Positions 1 through 7,438 of a stretch of DNA of 15,907 bases are shown here, in pieces (the stretch's first letter is position 1; each line of letters opens with the position of its first letter). The notes beneath the pieces are model-generated. The model did not search any database and was not told the DNA's origin. It saw nothing but the letters and a program-made list of their open reading frames with translations. Origin of the DNA: an uncultured bacterium (GTDB taxonomy: Bacteria; Bacteroidota; Bacteroidia; Bacteroidales; Muribaculaceae). The position numbers were made by a program, and so were the translations under genes. Location: NCBI GenBank assembly GCA_946184715.1, contig CAMHGU010000023.1, positions 1-15,907 of the forward strand, given 5' to 3'.

Positions 1-704
1 ATCTGGTCGATAACAAGAAATACGGCTCCTCGGCCAATGGCTTCGAGGTGTGGAAGAAGCACTTGGTGTCGATGGGCTTCGGCTACAAGCTCGGCGTGGA
101 CTTGCCCAGCGAGAGCCGCGGCTTCCTCCCTAATGCCAAGTACTATAACAAGGCTTACGGCGAAGGTCTCTGGAACGGCAACACCATCATATCCGATGCT
201 ATAGGCCAGGGCGAGGTGCTCGCCACCCCGCTGCAGATTGCCAACGAATGCGCTATGATAGCCAATCGAGGCTGGTACATTACGCCCCACGTGGTGAAAG
301 AGGTGAAAGGCGACACTATAGCGCAGCTCTACACCAAACGGCGCGTGCCCACCATCGATGCGGCTTATTTCCCGTCGATTGTGGAGGGTATGCGTATGGC
401 GGTCACCGGCGGTACGTGTCGCAAGGCCAATATTCCCGGCCTTGAGGTGTGTGGCAAGACGGGTACGGCTCAGAACCCTCATGGCCGCGACCACTCGGCA
501 TTCATAGGCTTCGCCCCGATGAACGACCCGAAGATTGCGATTTGCGTATATGTGGAGAACGCCGGCTTCGGCGCCACCTACGGCGTGCCTATCGGGGCTC
601 TGATGATTGAGAAGTACCTCAAGGGCACTGTGGCTGCCAAGGGCGTGGAAACTCAAATGATGAACTCTAACACTATCCTTTACAGTGGAGTCAAGAGACA
701 CTAA
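1..704 (+). CDS. mrdA: Penicillin-binding protein 2, C-terminal part (5' end outside window)
   Basis: This is the C-terminal ~233 residues of a class B penicillin-binding protein, the transpeptidase that cross-links peptidoglycan during cell elongation in the periplasm. The frame is open from base 3, so the GTG at 48 is internal and not the start. The third active-site motif KTGTA is coded at 456-470. Before it come a PBP2-type GVDLPSE segment (about base 93) and an ATPLQIA segment, both typical of the transpeptidase fold. After it come HSAFIGFAP and an IAICVYVEN strand. The SxxK and SxN motifs must lie upstream of the window. The gene overlaps rodA by 20 bases, the usual mrdA-rodA arrangement, which supports PBP2 over the division enzyme PBP3. 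Confidence in the family is high. The N-terminal part cannot be judged. Confidence 0.93.
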   Translation, partial: LVDNKKYGSSANGFEVWKKHLVSMGFGYKLGVDLPSESRGFLPNAKYYNKAYGEGLWNGNTIISDAIGQGEVLATPLQIANECAMIANRGWYITPHVVKEVKGDTIAQLYTKRRVPTIDAAYFPSIVEGMRMAVTGGTCRKANIPGLEVCGKTGTAQNPHGRDHSAFIGFAPMNDPKIAICVYVENAGFGATYGVPIGALMIEKYLKGTVAAKGVETQMMNSNTILYSGVKRH

Positions 705-2154
705 CATATCGGTGTTCGGCAATGTGGACTGGGCTACGGTGCTCATCTACCTGGCTATGGTGGTATTCGGCATCATCAGCATCTATGCCGCGAGCTACGA
801 CTTCGACAAGGCGAGCATGCTCTCGCTCTCGGAGTTCTCGGGTAAGCAGTTTATGTGGCTGGGCATCTCGCTCGGCGTGGCTATCTGCATCTTGCTGCTC
901 GACCATAAGATTTTCGACATCTACGCCTATCCGGCCTACATCGTGATATTGCTGCTGCTATTCGTCACCATATTTATCGCGCCCGACATCAAAGGGTCGC
1001 GCTCGTGGCTGGTGTTCGGACCGGTGAGTTTCCAGCCCGCCGAGTTCGGCAAAACGTTTACGGCGCTTGCCCTGGCTAAGCTATTCAGCTCCTACAATTT
1101 CAGCCTCAACAAAGGCGCCAAATACTACGCGCAGGCGCTTGCCATCGTGTTTATCCCCATTCTTCTGATTCTCGGCGAGCGCGAGACCGGTTCTGCACTG
1201 ATTTATCTCTCCCTGATGTTTGTGCTCTACCGTGAAGGTATGAGCGGGCTGGTGCTCTTTGCCGCTCTTATTGCGATAGTCTATTTCGTGGTGGTGGCTA
1301 AATTCACCGCTACCATCATTCTCGGTATCCCCTCGGGCGAGCTGGCAGTGTATATAATGATAATGATGGTCAATGTGGGAATGCTGTGGGTCTATTGCCG
1401 ATCCTTCGTGCTTGGCCGCAACGTGCTCCTAGGCTATATTGCCGCCGGCCTCCTTGCCGCCCTACTCTCCCTGCTGGGCGTCAACGTCAACGGCACCATC
1501 TACTTTATCAGCGTGATAGTGCTCTCGCTGGTGTATATGGTGGTGTTCCGCTTTCACGAGCCGGTGCATAAGATAGCGATTACCATAGCTGCGGCGCTGG
1601 CATCGATAGCGCTGGTGTTTACGGTCAATATCTTCTTCAATAAGGTGCTGGAGCCGCACCAGCAGATGCGCATCAAGGTGGCGCTCGGCATTGAGGAGGA
1701 CCTGCGCGGCGCCGGCTACAACGTCAATCAGGCCAAGATTGCCATCGGCTCCGGCGGTCTCACCGGCAACGGCTTCCTCAACGGCACCCAGACCAAGCTC
1801 AAATACGTGCCCGAACAGCACACCGACTTTATCTTCTGCACCATAGGCGAGGAAGAAGGCTTCTGGGGCTCGGTGCTCGTGCTTTTCCTCTTCACCGCTC
1901 TGATACTGCGCGTCATCACCATAGCCGAGCGACAGCCCGGCACCTTCGGGCGCGTCTATGCCTATTGCGTGGCTTCATATATGATATTCCACGTGTGCAT
2001 CAACATAGGTATGGTCTTGGGCCTATGCCCGGTAATCGGCATCCCGCTTCCCTTCTTCAGCTACGGCGGCTCCGCCCTGCTGAGCTTCACCATCATGCTC
2101 TTCATTCTCCTCCGCATCGACGCCGCCCGCAAAGAGCGCGAAAGCTACTACTGA
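685..2154 (+). CDS. rodA: Rod shape-determining protein RodA (SEDS peptidoglycan glycosyltransferase)
   Basis: This is a multi-spanning SEDS-family protein of 489 residues that polymerises lipid II into glycan strands and works with PBP2. A GTG start at 685 places the first membrane helix at about residue 16 and overlaps mrdA by 20 bases, which suggests translational coupling. Recognisable signatures are GSRSWLVFGPVSFQPAEF (104-121), RGAGYNVNQAKIAIGSGGL (341-359), NGTQTKLKYVPEQHTDFIF (366-384) and the C-terminal PLPFFSYGGSALLSF (454-468). Asp339, just before RGAGY, aligns by eye with the catalytic Asp of E. coli RodA (SDPLGAGY context). The protein is about 100 residues longer than E. coli RodA. 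The extra length is hydrophobic and lies near residues 205-300. The loop motif usually written PDLGT reads ERETGS here (165-170). Confidence 0.95.
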   Translation: MESRDTNISVFGNVDWATVLIYLAMVVFGIISIYAASYDFDKASMLSLSEFSGKQFMWLGISLGVAICILLLDHKIFDIYAYPAYIVILLLLFVTIFIAPDIKGSRSWLVFGPVSFQPAEFGKTFTALALAKLFSSYNFSLNKGAKYYAQALAIVFIPILLILGERETGSALIYLSLMFVLYREGMSGLVLFAALIAIVYFVVVAKFTATIILGIPSGELAVYIMIMMVNVGMLWVYCRSFVLGRNVLLGYIAAGLLAALLSLLGVNVNGTIYFISVIVLSLVYMVVFRFHEPVHKIAITIAAALASIALVFTVNIFFNKVLEPHQQMRIKVALGIEEDLRGAGYNVNQAKIAIGSGGLTGNGFLNGTQTKLKYVPEQHTDFIFCTIGEEEGFWGSVLVLFLFTALILRVITIAERQPGTFGRVYAYCVASYMIFHVCINIGMVLGLCPVIGIPLPFFSYGGSALLSFTIMLFILLRIDAARKERESYY

Positions 2155-2421
2155 CACCTTTTTGACCACCGTGTAAACGGAGTGCCAACTTCCAAAGAAA
2201 AAGCCTAAGGCAAGCCGCTCCAAGTCAAAGGAAGCAATGGCGCCCGCAAAGGACCCTGTGTCAAGCTATAGCCTATGTGAAAAGTTCGCCCTCGGCCGAT
2301 ATTTCTATGTCGCACTGGGGCCTTTATCGTGAGGATTGGCGCCACTTAGAACAGCAATTCTTAAAAAGACGATTATTCCTGTTACGTTTTGCGCTTGCAA
2401 TCGTATCATCTATAGAATAAT
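2155..2421 (+). other. Intergenic region between rodA and the sigma-factor operon
   Basis: No convincing gene is visible in these 267 bases, and no hairpin followed by T residues was found for rodA. Near the 3' end, TACGTTTTG at 2383-2391 is one base away from the Bacteroidetes -7 consensus TAnnTTTG, but no matching TTG element lies 18-21 bases upstream. It is therefore only a weak candidate promoter for the sigma-factor operon. The operon may instead use a promoter recognised by its own ECF sigma factor, which cannot be recognised by eye. Confidence 0.35.
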
Positions 2422-2901
2422 ATGAAAATCGACGTGCTGACATCTGAGTTTATTGACTTGCGCAACAAGTTGCACCACATCGCCCTGAGTTATCTGGAAA
2501 GCGATGAGGATGCCAAGGACGCATTGCAGGACACTTGGCTGAAACTGCGCAGCGGAAGCGAGGTGGAGTCAACATCAGAAGCGAGAAATAAGCTTGTGGC
2601 TGTGCTACGTCACGTCTGCATCGACCGTTTGAGAAAAGCCAAGCCCATCTCGATCGATTCATTCAGTTTACCGGAGATGAATGGCTATAATATGGAGGTT
2701 GAGGATCTGAAGCGCCTTGAAACACTTCTGAAAACAGGACTGACGCCACTTCAACGAGAGATATTCAATCTCGTCACTCACGAAGGAATGGAATACGAGC
2801 AGATCGCCCAAAAGCTGGCAATGACTGTAGAAGCTGTGAGGATGAATATGAGCCGAATCAGGAAGAAGGTGCGTGAAACATATAATAACTTGAATCAATG
2901 A
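2422..2901 (+). CDS. ECF-type RNA polymerase sigma factor (sigma-70 family)
   Basis: This 159-residue protein has the two-domain architecture of an extracytoplasmic-function sigma factor. A region-2-like segment spans about residues 10-75, with AKDALQDTWLKLR (31-43) followed by a helix ending in HVCIDRLRK. A region-4 helix-turn-helix spans about 97-152, with LTPLQREIFNLV (108-119), EYEQIAQKL (124-132) and TVEAVRMNMSRIRKKV (135-150). Regions 1.1 and 3 are absent, as expected for the class. The ATG at 2422 gives a normal family length. The stop overlaps the start of the next gene (ATGA, 2898-2901), and that gene encodes a small membrane protein with anti-sigma layout. The factor probably directs transcription of its own operon and perhaps other envelope genes. 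The signal it answers to is unknown. Confidence 0.9.
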   Translation: MKIDVLTSEFIDLRNKLHHIALSYLESDEDAKDALQDTWLKLRSGSEVESTSEARNKLVAVLRHVCIDRLRKAKPISIDSFSLPEMNGYNMEVEDLKRLETLLKTGLTPLQREIFNLVTHEGMEYEQIAQKLAMTVEAVRMNMSRIRKKVRETYNNLNQ

Positions 2902-3368
2902 AACAAGCAATGCGATATATCACTGTAGAAGAGATTGAACAACTGTGTCGGCTCTATATGGACTGCCGGTTGTCGGTACTGGAAGAGACTGAGCTGGAGT
3001 ATGTCCTATTGCGGTCAGAAATGGACTCACCGCTCATCAATGACACCAGAATGTTAATGAAAATATCGCGGCAGGTAAATCGACCGATGCCGAGAAAGAA
3101 TTTGCTGCTTACTTGGGGGTGGCGGGTAGCCGCTGCGGTGGTCTTTCTAATAGGCAGTATCGCCTTGCTGCAAAACCGCACTACAAGCGAGACGGATTGT
3201 ATCGCATATGTGGAAGGCATTGAGGTGGGCGGTGAAGAGGCCAAGGTAATTGCCGAAGCTGATGTCGCCAGAATGGAGAAGTTTATGCTGATGGTAGAAA
3301 AGCAGAGGGCTACTGAACAAGCTAAGGTAGAACAGTTTATGAACCACAATAATAGCTCAAGAAGATGA
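2898..3368 (+). CDS. Single-pass membrane protein, probable anti-sigma factor
   Basis: This protein has 156 residues, with a cytoplasmic N-terminal segment (1-70), one membrane helix at about 73-92 and a ~64-residue extracytoplasmic tail. The N-terminus (ITVEEIEQLCRLYMDCRLSV, about 8-27, then an EE..EL.. stretch) resembles short Bacteroidetes anti-sigma proteins that begin IEQLL..Y..G.TS..EE. It has no HxxxCxxC zinc-finger motif of the ZAS class and no room for a FecR domain. The tail carries a single Cys (101) and a charged, helix-prone C-terminal end rich in E, K and M. The ATG at 2898 overlaps the sigma stop, and a second ATG at 2910 is an alternative start. The role is inferred from position and topology, because the family is not firmly recognised. 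Confidence 0.65.
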   Translation: MKQAMRYITVEEIEQLCRLYMDCRLSVLEETELEYVLLRSEMDSPLINDTRMLMKISRQVNRPMPRKNLLLTWGWRVAAAVVFLIGSIALLQNRTTSETDCIAYVEGIEVGGEEAKVIAEADVARMEKFMLMVEKQRATEQAKVEQFMNHNNSSRR

Positions 3369-3748
3369 AGCGCCTTTTTATATTATTACTGTGCGTAGTC
3401 AGTGCTGTAAGCATCTATGCCAATCCTCCTATGTTGAATGTGGAAAGCCTTTTCGATGGACGATACAACGACAATAAGAGTGTGATAATTTCCATCTACA
3501 AGAACAATGGCAATTACTATCGTGGCCTGACCATCAAGAGGAATCCAGAAATCATAAAACAGATTGCAGCGGCAATAGCCAAAGATCAGTCACGCGCTAA
3601 AGGCTTCTCTGACTACCAAGGCGAGGATGGCCACTATACCTCACTCCAGATAGAGAACAACGGCGAAATAATCTACATTGGCCTGCAACGCGACAAGGTT
3701 GGCAGTGGATTCTTTTTCATACAAGGAAAAGGGAAAGCATTCAAGTAA
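3365..3748 (+). CDS. Small secreted protein of unknown function
   Basis: This is a 127-residue protein with a clear signal peptide: basic MKR, then a hydrophobic core to about residue 19, with cleavage likely after YA. There is no lipobox Cys at the cleavage point, so it is probably soluble and periplasmic or exported. The mature part opens with LNVESLFDGRYNDNK (24-38). It alternates short beta-prone segments with a helix (PEIIKQIAAAIAKD, 61-74) and ends in SGFFFIQGKGKAFK. From memory it resembles small Bacteroides proteins annotated DUF6108, often next to sigma factors, but this was not checked. The ATGA overlap with the anti-sigma-like gene and the 18-bp gap to the barrel gene put it in the same operon. 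It may be a ligand, chaperone or sensor for the neighbouring membrane proteins. That role is speculative. Confidence 0.7.
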   Translation: MKRLFILLLCVVSAVSIYANPPMLNVESLFDGRYNDNKSVIISIYKNNGNYYRGLTIKRNPEIIKQIAAAIAKDQSRAKGFSDYQGEDGHYTSLQIENNGEIIYIGLQRDKVGSGFFFIQGKGKAFK

Positions 3749-3766
3749 CATAATAGTATCGACATC

Positions 3767-5974
3767 ATGAAAACAATTTTGAAAGCCATTTTCGTAATGG
3801 CCGTGCTACCCGTGTGCCTATTCGCACAGGAAGAAAGCGATTCGATTAAGCGAAAACAAAGTGGGCTTGATCGCTCTGCCGAGAACATATTTGCAAGCGA
3901 AGAGCGCAACGACTCCACCGCTGACTGGTGGGAGCGCGAGATGAATCTTCACGAGATAGTGGTGGTGGGTACGCGTACTGTGGTGAAACAGTCGCCCGAC
4001 CGTATCGTGTACTTGGCAAAGAACGACATCTATGCCAAAGGGTTGAACGGCATCGAAGTGCTCGACCGAATCCCGCGCGTGTCGGTTGTGAACGACCTGG
4101 TGAGCGTAGCCGGTAAATCCTCAGTCAGGTACATCATTAACGGCCGACTTCTGGAAATGTCGGACGAAGCGGTCATATTGCAGTTAAAGAACTTGCAGGC
4201 TTCGAGCATTGAGAAGATAGAGCTGCTTACTACTCCCCCTTCCAAGTATGCAGCCGACACGAATGTGGCATATATCAGCATTACGACCCGAAACGAAACA
4301 CTGGGCACTCGTGGCAACGTGTGGGGCCGCGGTATAGTCAGAGAGAACTTCAGCTATATGCTGGGAGGGAATGTATCGCACACTACACGACGAGTGGAGT
4401 TGTCGGCCGATGTGAGTTGGTCGGACAACAAGGGAATCAATGATCTCGACCGCACCTACACTTTTGCAGATCACATCAAGACATCGAGTCGCAACAGCCG
4501 CTTTACCAACCGACAATTTGGTATCAACGGCCTTTTCAAATACAAATTCTCCGACCGTCTTTGCGCCGGTGCAATCGTCAATGTCGGCGGGATTCGTATG
4601 AAAAGCCAAATCTCAGATGTGACGACAGAAAACGGCACCTGTCTCAACTCCTACAATAATTCCCCGTCGCGTCCCAACAATGCGCTGACCTTGACGGCCT
4701 TTTCCGACTGGCAATTGGACACAAGAGGGAAGATGCTCAGCCTCACCTACAACTACTTCGGAAAATCTGCGAAATCATTTGCCGAGGTGACCACTACGGG
4801 AGGCAGTGAAGATGTCAGCCTCACCGATGACGCCCATAACAGGTATCACATACATTCCACTAAACTGGATGCCACGCTTCCGTTCGACGGTTTCAAGATG
4901 GAAACAGGCGTTGCGTTTACGGGCATCGGCAACAAAACGTCGTTGACGGTAAACCGCTACGTTGACAACCAATGGGTAAATGACCCGACGCAGAGCAATA
5001 GTTTCGACTATGATGAGAATACTGTAGCTGCTTACATCAGTGCTGAAAAGAGTTTTACTGACTCCTTTTTCGGGAAAGCTGGTTTGCGCTATGAGCATAC
5101 CAATGTCAAGGGACGACAGGCTATCGCTCAAGAAAGCCACAACAACAGCTACGGATATCTGTTCCCGGCGGTGACTCTCAGCTGGAACAATCAGAAGATT
5201 GGGCGTCTCTCCGCTTCTTATTCAATGGGAATCACTCGCCCCAATTTCGCCGACCTTAATCCCTTCCGTTACTATACAACAACCAACGACTATGTATCAG
5301 GCAACCCCGACCTTCGTCACAGTCTGGCTCACAATGCCGAAATCAGCTACAGCTTAAAAGGTGCCTATGCCGTACTGTATCACTCCTACAACAACAATTC
5401 CATTGGATATGTCACTCGGTTCAACGCCGATGGCAGCCAGTACACAATCCCTGAGAATTGCATCAACAACAGCAAGACCGGTCTGTATGTGTCCTATAAT
5501 CGCTCATTCTTCGGCTGGTGGGGCGTGAATGTAGGCGGGGAAGTTTTCCACACCTATGCGAAATCCAAGATTGCCGACTTCAAAGCCAATGACGATAACA
5601 GTTGGAGTGGTAAACTGGAACTAAACAATACGTGGATGCTCAACCGCTCAAAGACGCTAATTCTTGGCTTGCGTTTCAGCCACTACTTCCCTTATCACGA
5701 ACGAATGGTACATTTCGAGCGTATGTCGCTTATCAGTTTGGATATCAGGTATATGATGCTCGACAATCGCCTCACGCTATCGGCCTCAGTCAGCGATCCC
5801 TTTGGTTGGAACGTAACCAAGTCAATCGCTCTTTACAACGACTACAGTGTCAATACTCGCAATAATATCCATTCCCGTTCCTTCTCGTTCGGTATCACCT
5901 ACAACTTTGGGCGCACCAAGGTGAATCACGTGTATCGGGATAGCAAGGAAAGAGAGTCGAATAGAACGTATTAG
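3767..5974 (+). CDS. Outer-membrane beta-barrel protein with plug domain (TonB-receptor-like)
   Basis: This is a 735-residue outer-membrane protein. A signal peptide covers residues 1-20 (cleavage before QEES), followed by a charged linker (21-60). A plug-like domain spans about 62-174, starting at LHEIVVVGTR, with a GIEVLDRIPRVSV segment, an IINGR strand and an IEKIELLTTPPSKY segment. The rest is a long series of amphipathic strands with aromatic girdles, ending at SRSFSFGITYNFG followed by a 19-residue polar tail. This matches the Bacteroidetes outer-membrane beta-barrel family (OMP_b-brl_3-like, related to TonB-dependent receptors). It lacks the N-terminal carboxypeptidase-D-like domain common in relatives and has no STN signalling domain. 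No SusD partner follows, so polysaccharide uptake of the SusCD kind is unlikely. The cargo is unknown. It is the last gene of the sigma-factor operon. Confidence 0.88.
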   Translation: MKTILKAIFVMAVLPVCLFAQEESDSIKRKQSGLDRSAENIFASEERNDSTADWWEREMNLHEIVVVGTRTVVKQSPDRIVYLAKNDIYAKGLNGIEVLDRIPRVSVVNDLVSVAGKSSVRYIINGRLLEMSDEAVILQLKNLQASSIEKIELLTTPPSKYAADTNVAYISITTRNETLGTRGNVWGRGIVRENFSYMLGGNVSHTTRRVELSADVSWSDNKGINDLDRTYTFADHIKTSSRNSRFTNRQFGINGLFKYKFSDRLCAGAIVNVGGIRMKSQISDVTTENGTCLNSYNNSPSRPNNALTLTAFSDWQLDTRGKMLSLTYNYFGKSAKSFAEVTTTGGSEDVSLTDDAHNRYHIHSTKLDATLPFDGFKMETGVAFTGIGNKTSLTVNRYVDNQWVNDPTQSNSFDYDENTVAAYISAEKSFTDSFFGKAGLRYEHTNVKGRQAIAQESHNNSYGYLFPAVTLSWNNQKIGRLSASYSMGITRPNFADLNPFRYYTTTNDYVSGNPDLRHSLAHNAEISYSLKGAYAVLYHSYNNNSIGYVTRFNADGSQYTIPENCINNSKTGLYVSYNRSFFGWWGVNVGGEVFHTYAKSKIADFKANDDNSWSGKLELNNTWMLNRSKTLILGLRFSHYFPYHERMVHFERMSLISLDIRYMMLDNRLTLSASVSDPFGWNVTKSIALYNDYSVNTRNNIHSRSFSFGITYNFGRTKVNHVYRDSKERESNRTY

Positions 5975-6035
5975 GCGGCAATGAGTCGTATTCCTCCTTC
6001 AAAATAAACTTAGCTTCTAAACATTTGTTCTTCAT

Positions 6036-6074
6036 CCCCTGGCCGACATCTCATCGTCGCGCCGGGGGTATTTT
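6036..6074 (+). terminator. Rho-independent terminator of the sigma-factor/barrel operon
   Basis: CCCCTGGCCGAC (6036-6047) can pair with GTCG (6056-6059) and GCCGGGGG (6061-6068). This leaves an 8-nt loop, one bulged C at 6060 and one T-G pair, giving 12 base pairs. The hairpin is followed by TATTTT. It starts about 60 bp after the stop of the barrel gene and separates that operon from the aminotransferase operon. Confidence 0.8.
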
Positions 6075-6186
6075 CGTATGAAATGGAGCTGCTGGCCTAT
6101 AAATGCGTGATTTTTGCTAATCCTTCATATTGATATGGCTGTTTTATCTGTTTTTAGGCCATTGGTGAGTAATCTAAGTGAAATAT

Positions 6187-6218
6187 GTTGCTTTTTGGAA
6201 GCGAAATTAGTAAATTTG
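6187..6218 (+). promoter_or_regulatory. Bacteroidetes-type promoter of the aminotransferase operon
   Basis: TAAATTTG at 6211-6218 is an exact match to the -7 consensus TAnnTTTG. GTTG at 6187-6190 fits the -33 element (TTTG), with a 20-base spacer. Transcription would start near 6225, leaving a leader of only about 14 bases before the ATG at 6239. The flanking DNA is AT-rich compared with the genes on the right. Confidence 0.7.
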
Positions 6219-6238
6219 TAGCTTGAAAAATTACGTTT

Positions 6239-7438
6239 ATGCCTCAGATATCTCAACGCGGGCACATTATGCCCGCTTCCCCAATCCGCAAACTCGTGCC
6301 CTTGAGCAACGCTGCCAAGGAGCGCGGCATCAAGGTGTATCATCTCAATATAGGTCAGCCCGACTTGCCCACGCCGCCCAACGCTCTCGAGGCGCTGAAG
6401 CACATTGACCGCTCGGTGCTCGAGTATAGCCCGTCGGACGGCTTGAAATCGCTGCGCGAGAAGCTCGCAGTGTATTATCACCGCTTCAACATCAACGTGG
6501 ATGCCGATGACATCATCGTCACCACCGGCGGCTCGGAGGCGGTGCTCTTCGCCTTTATGTCGTGTCTCGACCCGGGCGATGAGATTATCGTGCCGGAGCC
6601 GGCTTATGCCAACTATATGGCTTTCGCCATCTCTGCCGGCGCCACTATCAAGACGGTGCCCTCGACTATAGAGCGCGGCTTCGCGTTGCCTCCCATCGCG
6701 GAATTTGAGAAGCTGATTACGCCCAAGACGAAGGGCATCCTGATATGCAACCCCAACAACCCCACCGGCTACCTCTACACCCATCGCGAGATGAATCAGC
6801 TGCGCGACCTCGTGAAGCGCTACGACCTGTTTCTCTTCTCTGATGAGGTGTATCGCGAGTTCTGCTACACGGGAGCGCCTTATATCTCGGCGTTTCATCT
6901 CCACGGCATCGAGGAGCAGGTGGTGCTGATTGACTCGGTGTCGAAGCGCTACAGCGAGTGCGGCATCCGTGTGGGTGCTATCATCACTAAGCATAAGGAG
7001 CTGAAAAAGAACGTGATGAAGTTCTGCCAAGCGCGCTTAAGCCCGCCGCTTCTGGGCCAGATAGTAGCCGAGGCTTCAATCGACGCGTCGGCCGATTATA
7101 TGCTTGGTACCTACAATGAATACGTGGAGCGCCGCAAATTCCTCATCGACGGCATCAACCGCATTCCGGGGTGCTACTCGCCGATTCCAATGGGCGCGTT
7201 TTACACGGTGGCGAAGCTGCCCGTGGACGATGCCGACCGCTTCTGCGAGTGGTGCCTTCGCGAGTTCAGCTACGAGGGCCAGACGGTGTTTATGGCACCG
7301 GCGTCGGGCTTCTACACCACTCCCGGGCGTGGCAAAGACGAGGTGCGCCTCGCCTATGTCATCAAGATTGAGGAGCTTGAGAAAGCGCTACTGGTGCTTG
7401 AGAAGGCCCTTGAGGCCTACCCGGGTCGCACCCTATGA
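6239..7438 (+). CDS. Pyridoxal-phosphate-dependent aminotransferase (class I/II, aspartate aminotransferase-like)
   Basis: This is a 399-residue fold-type I aminotransferase, a cytoplasmic enzyme that moves an amino group between an amino acid and a 2-oxo acid. Visible landmarks are YHLNIGQPDLPTP (34-46), the cofactor phosphate-site segment TTGGSEAV (95-102), NPNNPTG (171-177), SDEVY (201-205) and the Schiff-base lysine Lys236 in SVSKRYSECGIRVG. A C-terminal Arg in EVRLAYV probably binds the substrate carboxylate. The ATG at 6239 begins MPQISQRGHIMPASPIRKL. The second Met (residue 11) is a possible alternative, but the longer start fits my memory of Bacteroidetes homologues. The amino acid substrate cannot be read from the sequence, and an aspartate assignment is only the usual default. 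The gene overlaps the next one by 4 bases. Confidence 0.9.
   Translation: MPQISQRGHIMPASPIRKLVPLSNAAKERGIKVYHLNIGQPDLPTPPNALEALKHIDRSVLEYSPSDGLKSLREKLAVYYHRFNINVDADDIIVTTGGSEAVLFAFMSCLDPGDEIIVPEPAYANYMAFAISAGATIKTVPSTIERGFALPPIAEFEKLITPKTKGILICNPNNPTGYLYTHREMNQLRDLVKRYDLFLFSDEVYREFCYTGAPYISAFHLHGIEEQVVLIDSVSKRYSECGIRVGAIITKHKELKKNVMKFCQARLSPPLLGQIVAEASIDASADYMLGTYNEYVERRKFLIDGINRIPGCYSPIPMGAFYTVAKLPVDDADRFCEWCLREFSYEGQTVFMAPASGFYTTPGRGKDEVRLAYVIKIEELEKALLVLEKALEAYPGRTL

Noticed and set aside
48..50. GTG as a start codon for the first gene
   Set aside because: The frame is open to the window edge with PBP2-like residues before it, so the GTG is an internal Val of a truncated gene.
2383..2391. 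TACGTTTTG as a standard promoter for the sigma operon
   Set aside because: It is one base off the -7 consensus and has no TTG element at the right distance, so it is mentioned only as a weak candidate.
6125..7030. Minus-strand open frame of 301 codons
   Set aside because: It is opposite the aminotransferase, whose motifs (NNPTG, SVSKRYSECG) are unmistakable. The antisense product is rich in His and Arg and has no promoter or neighbour logic.
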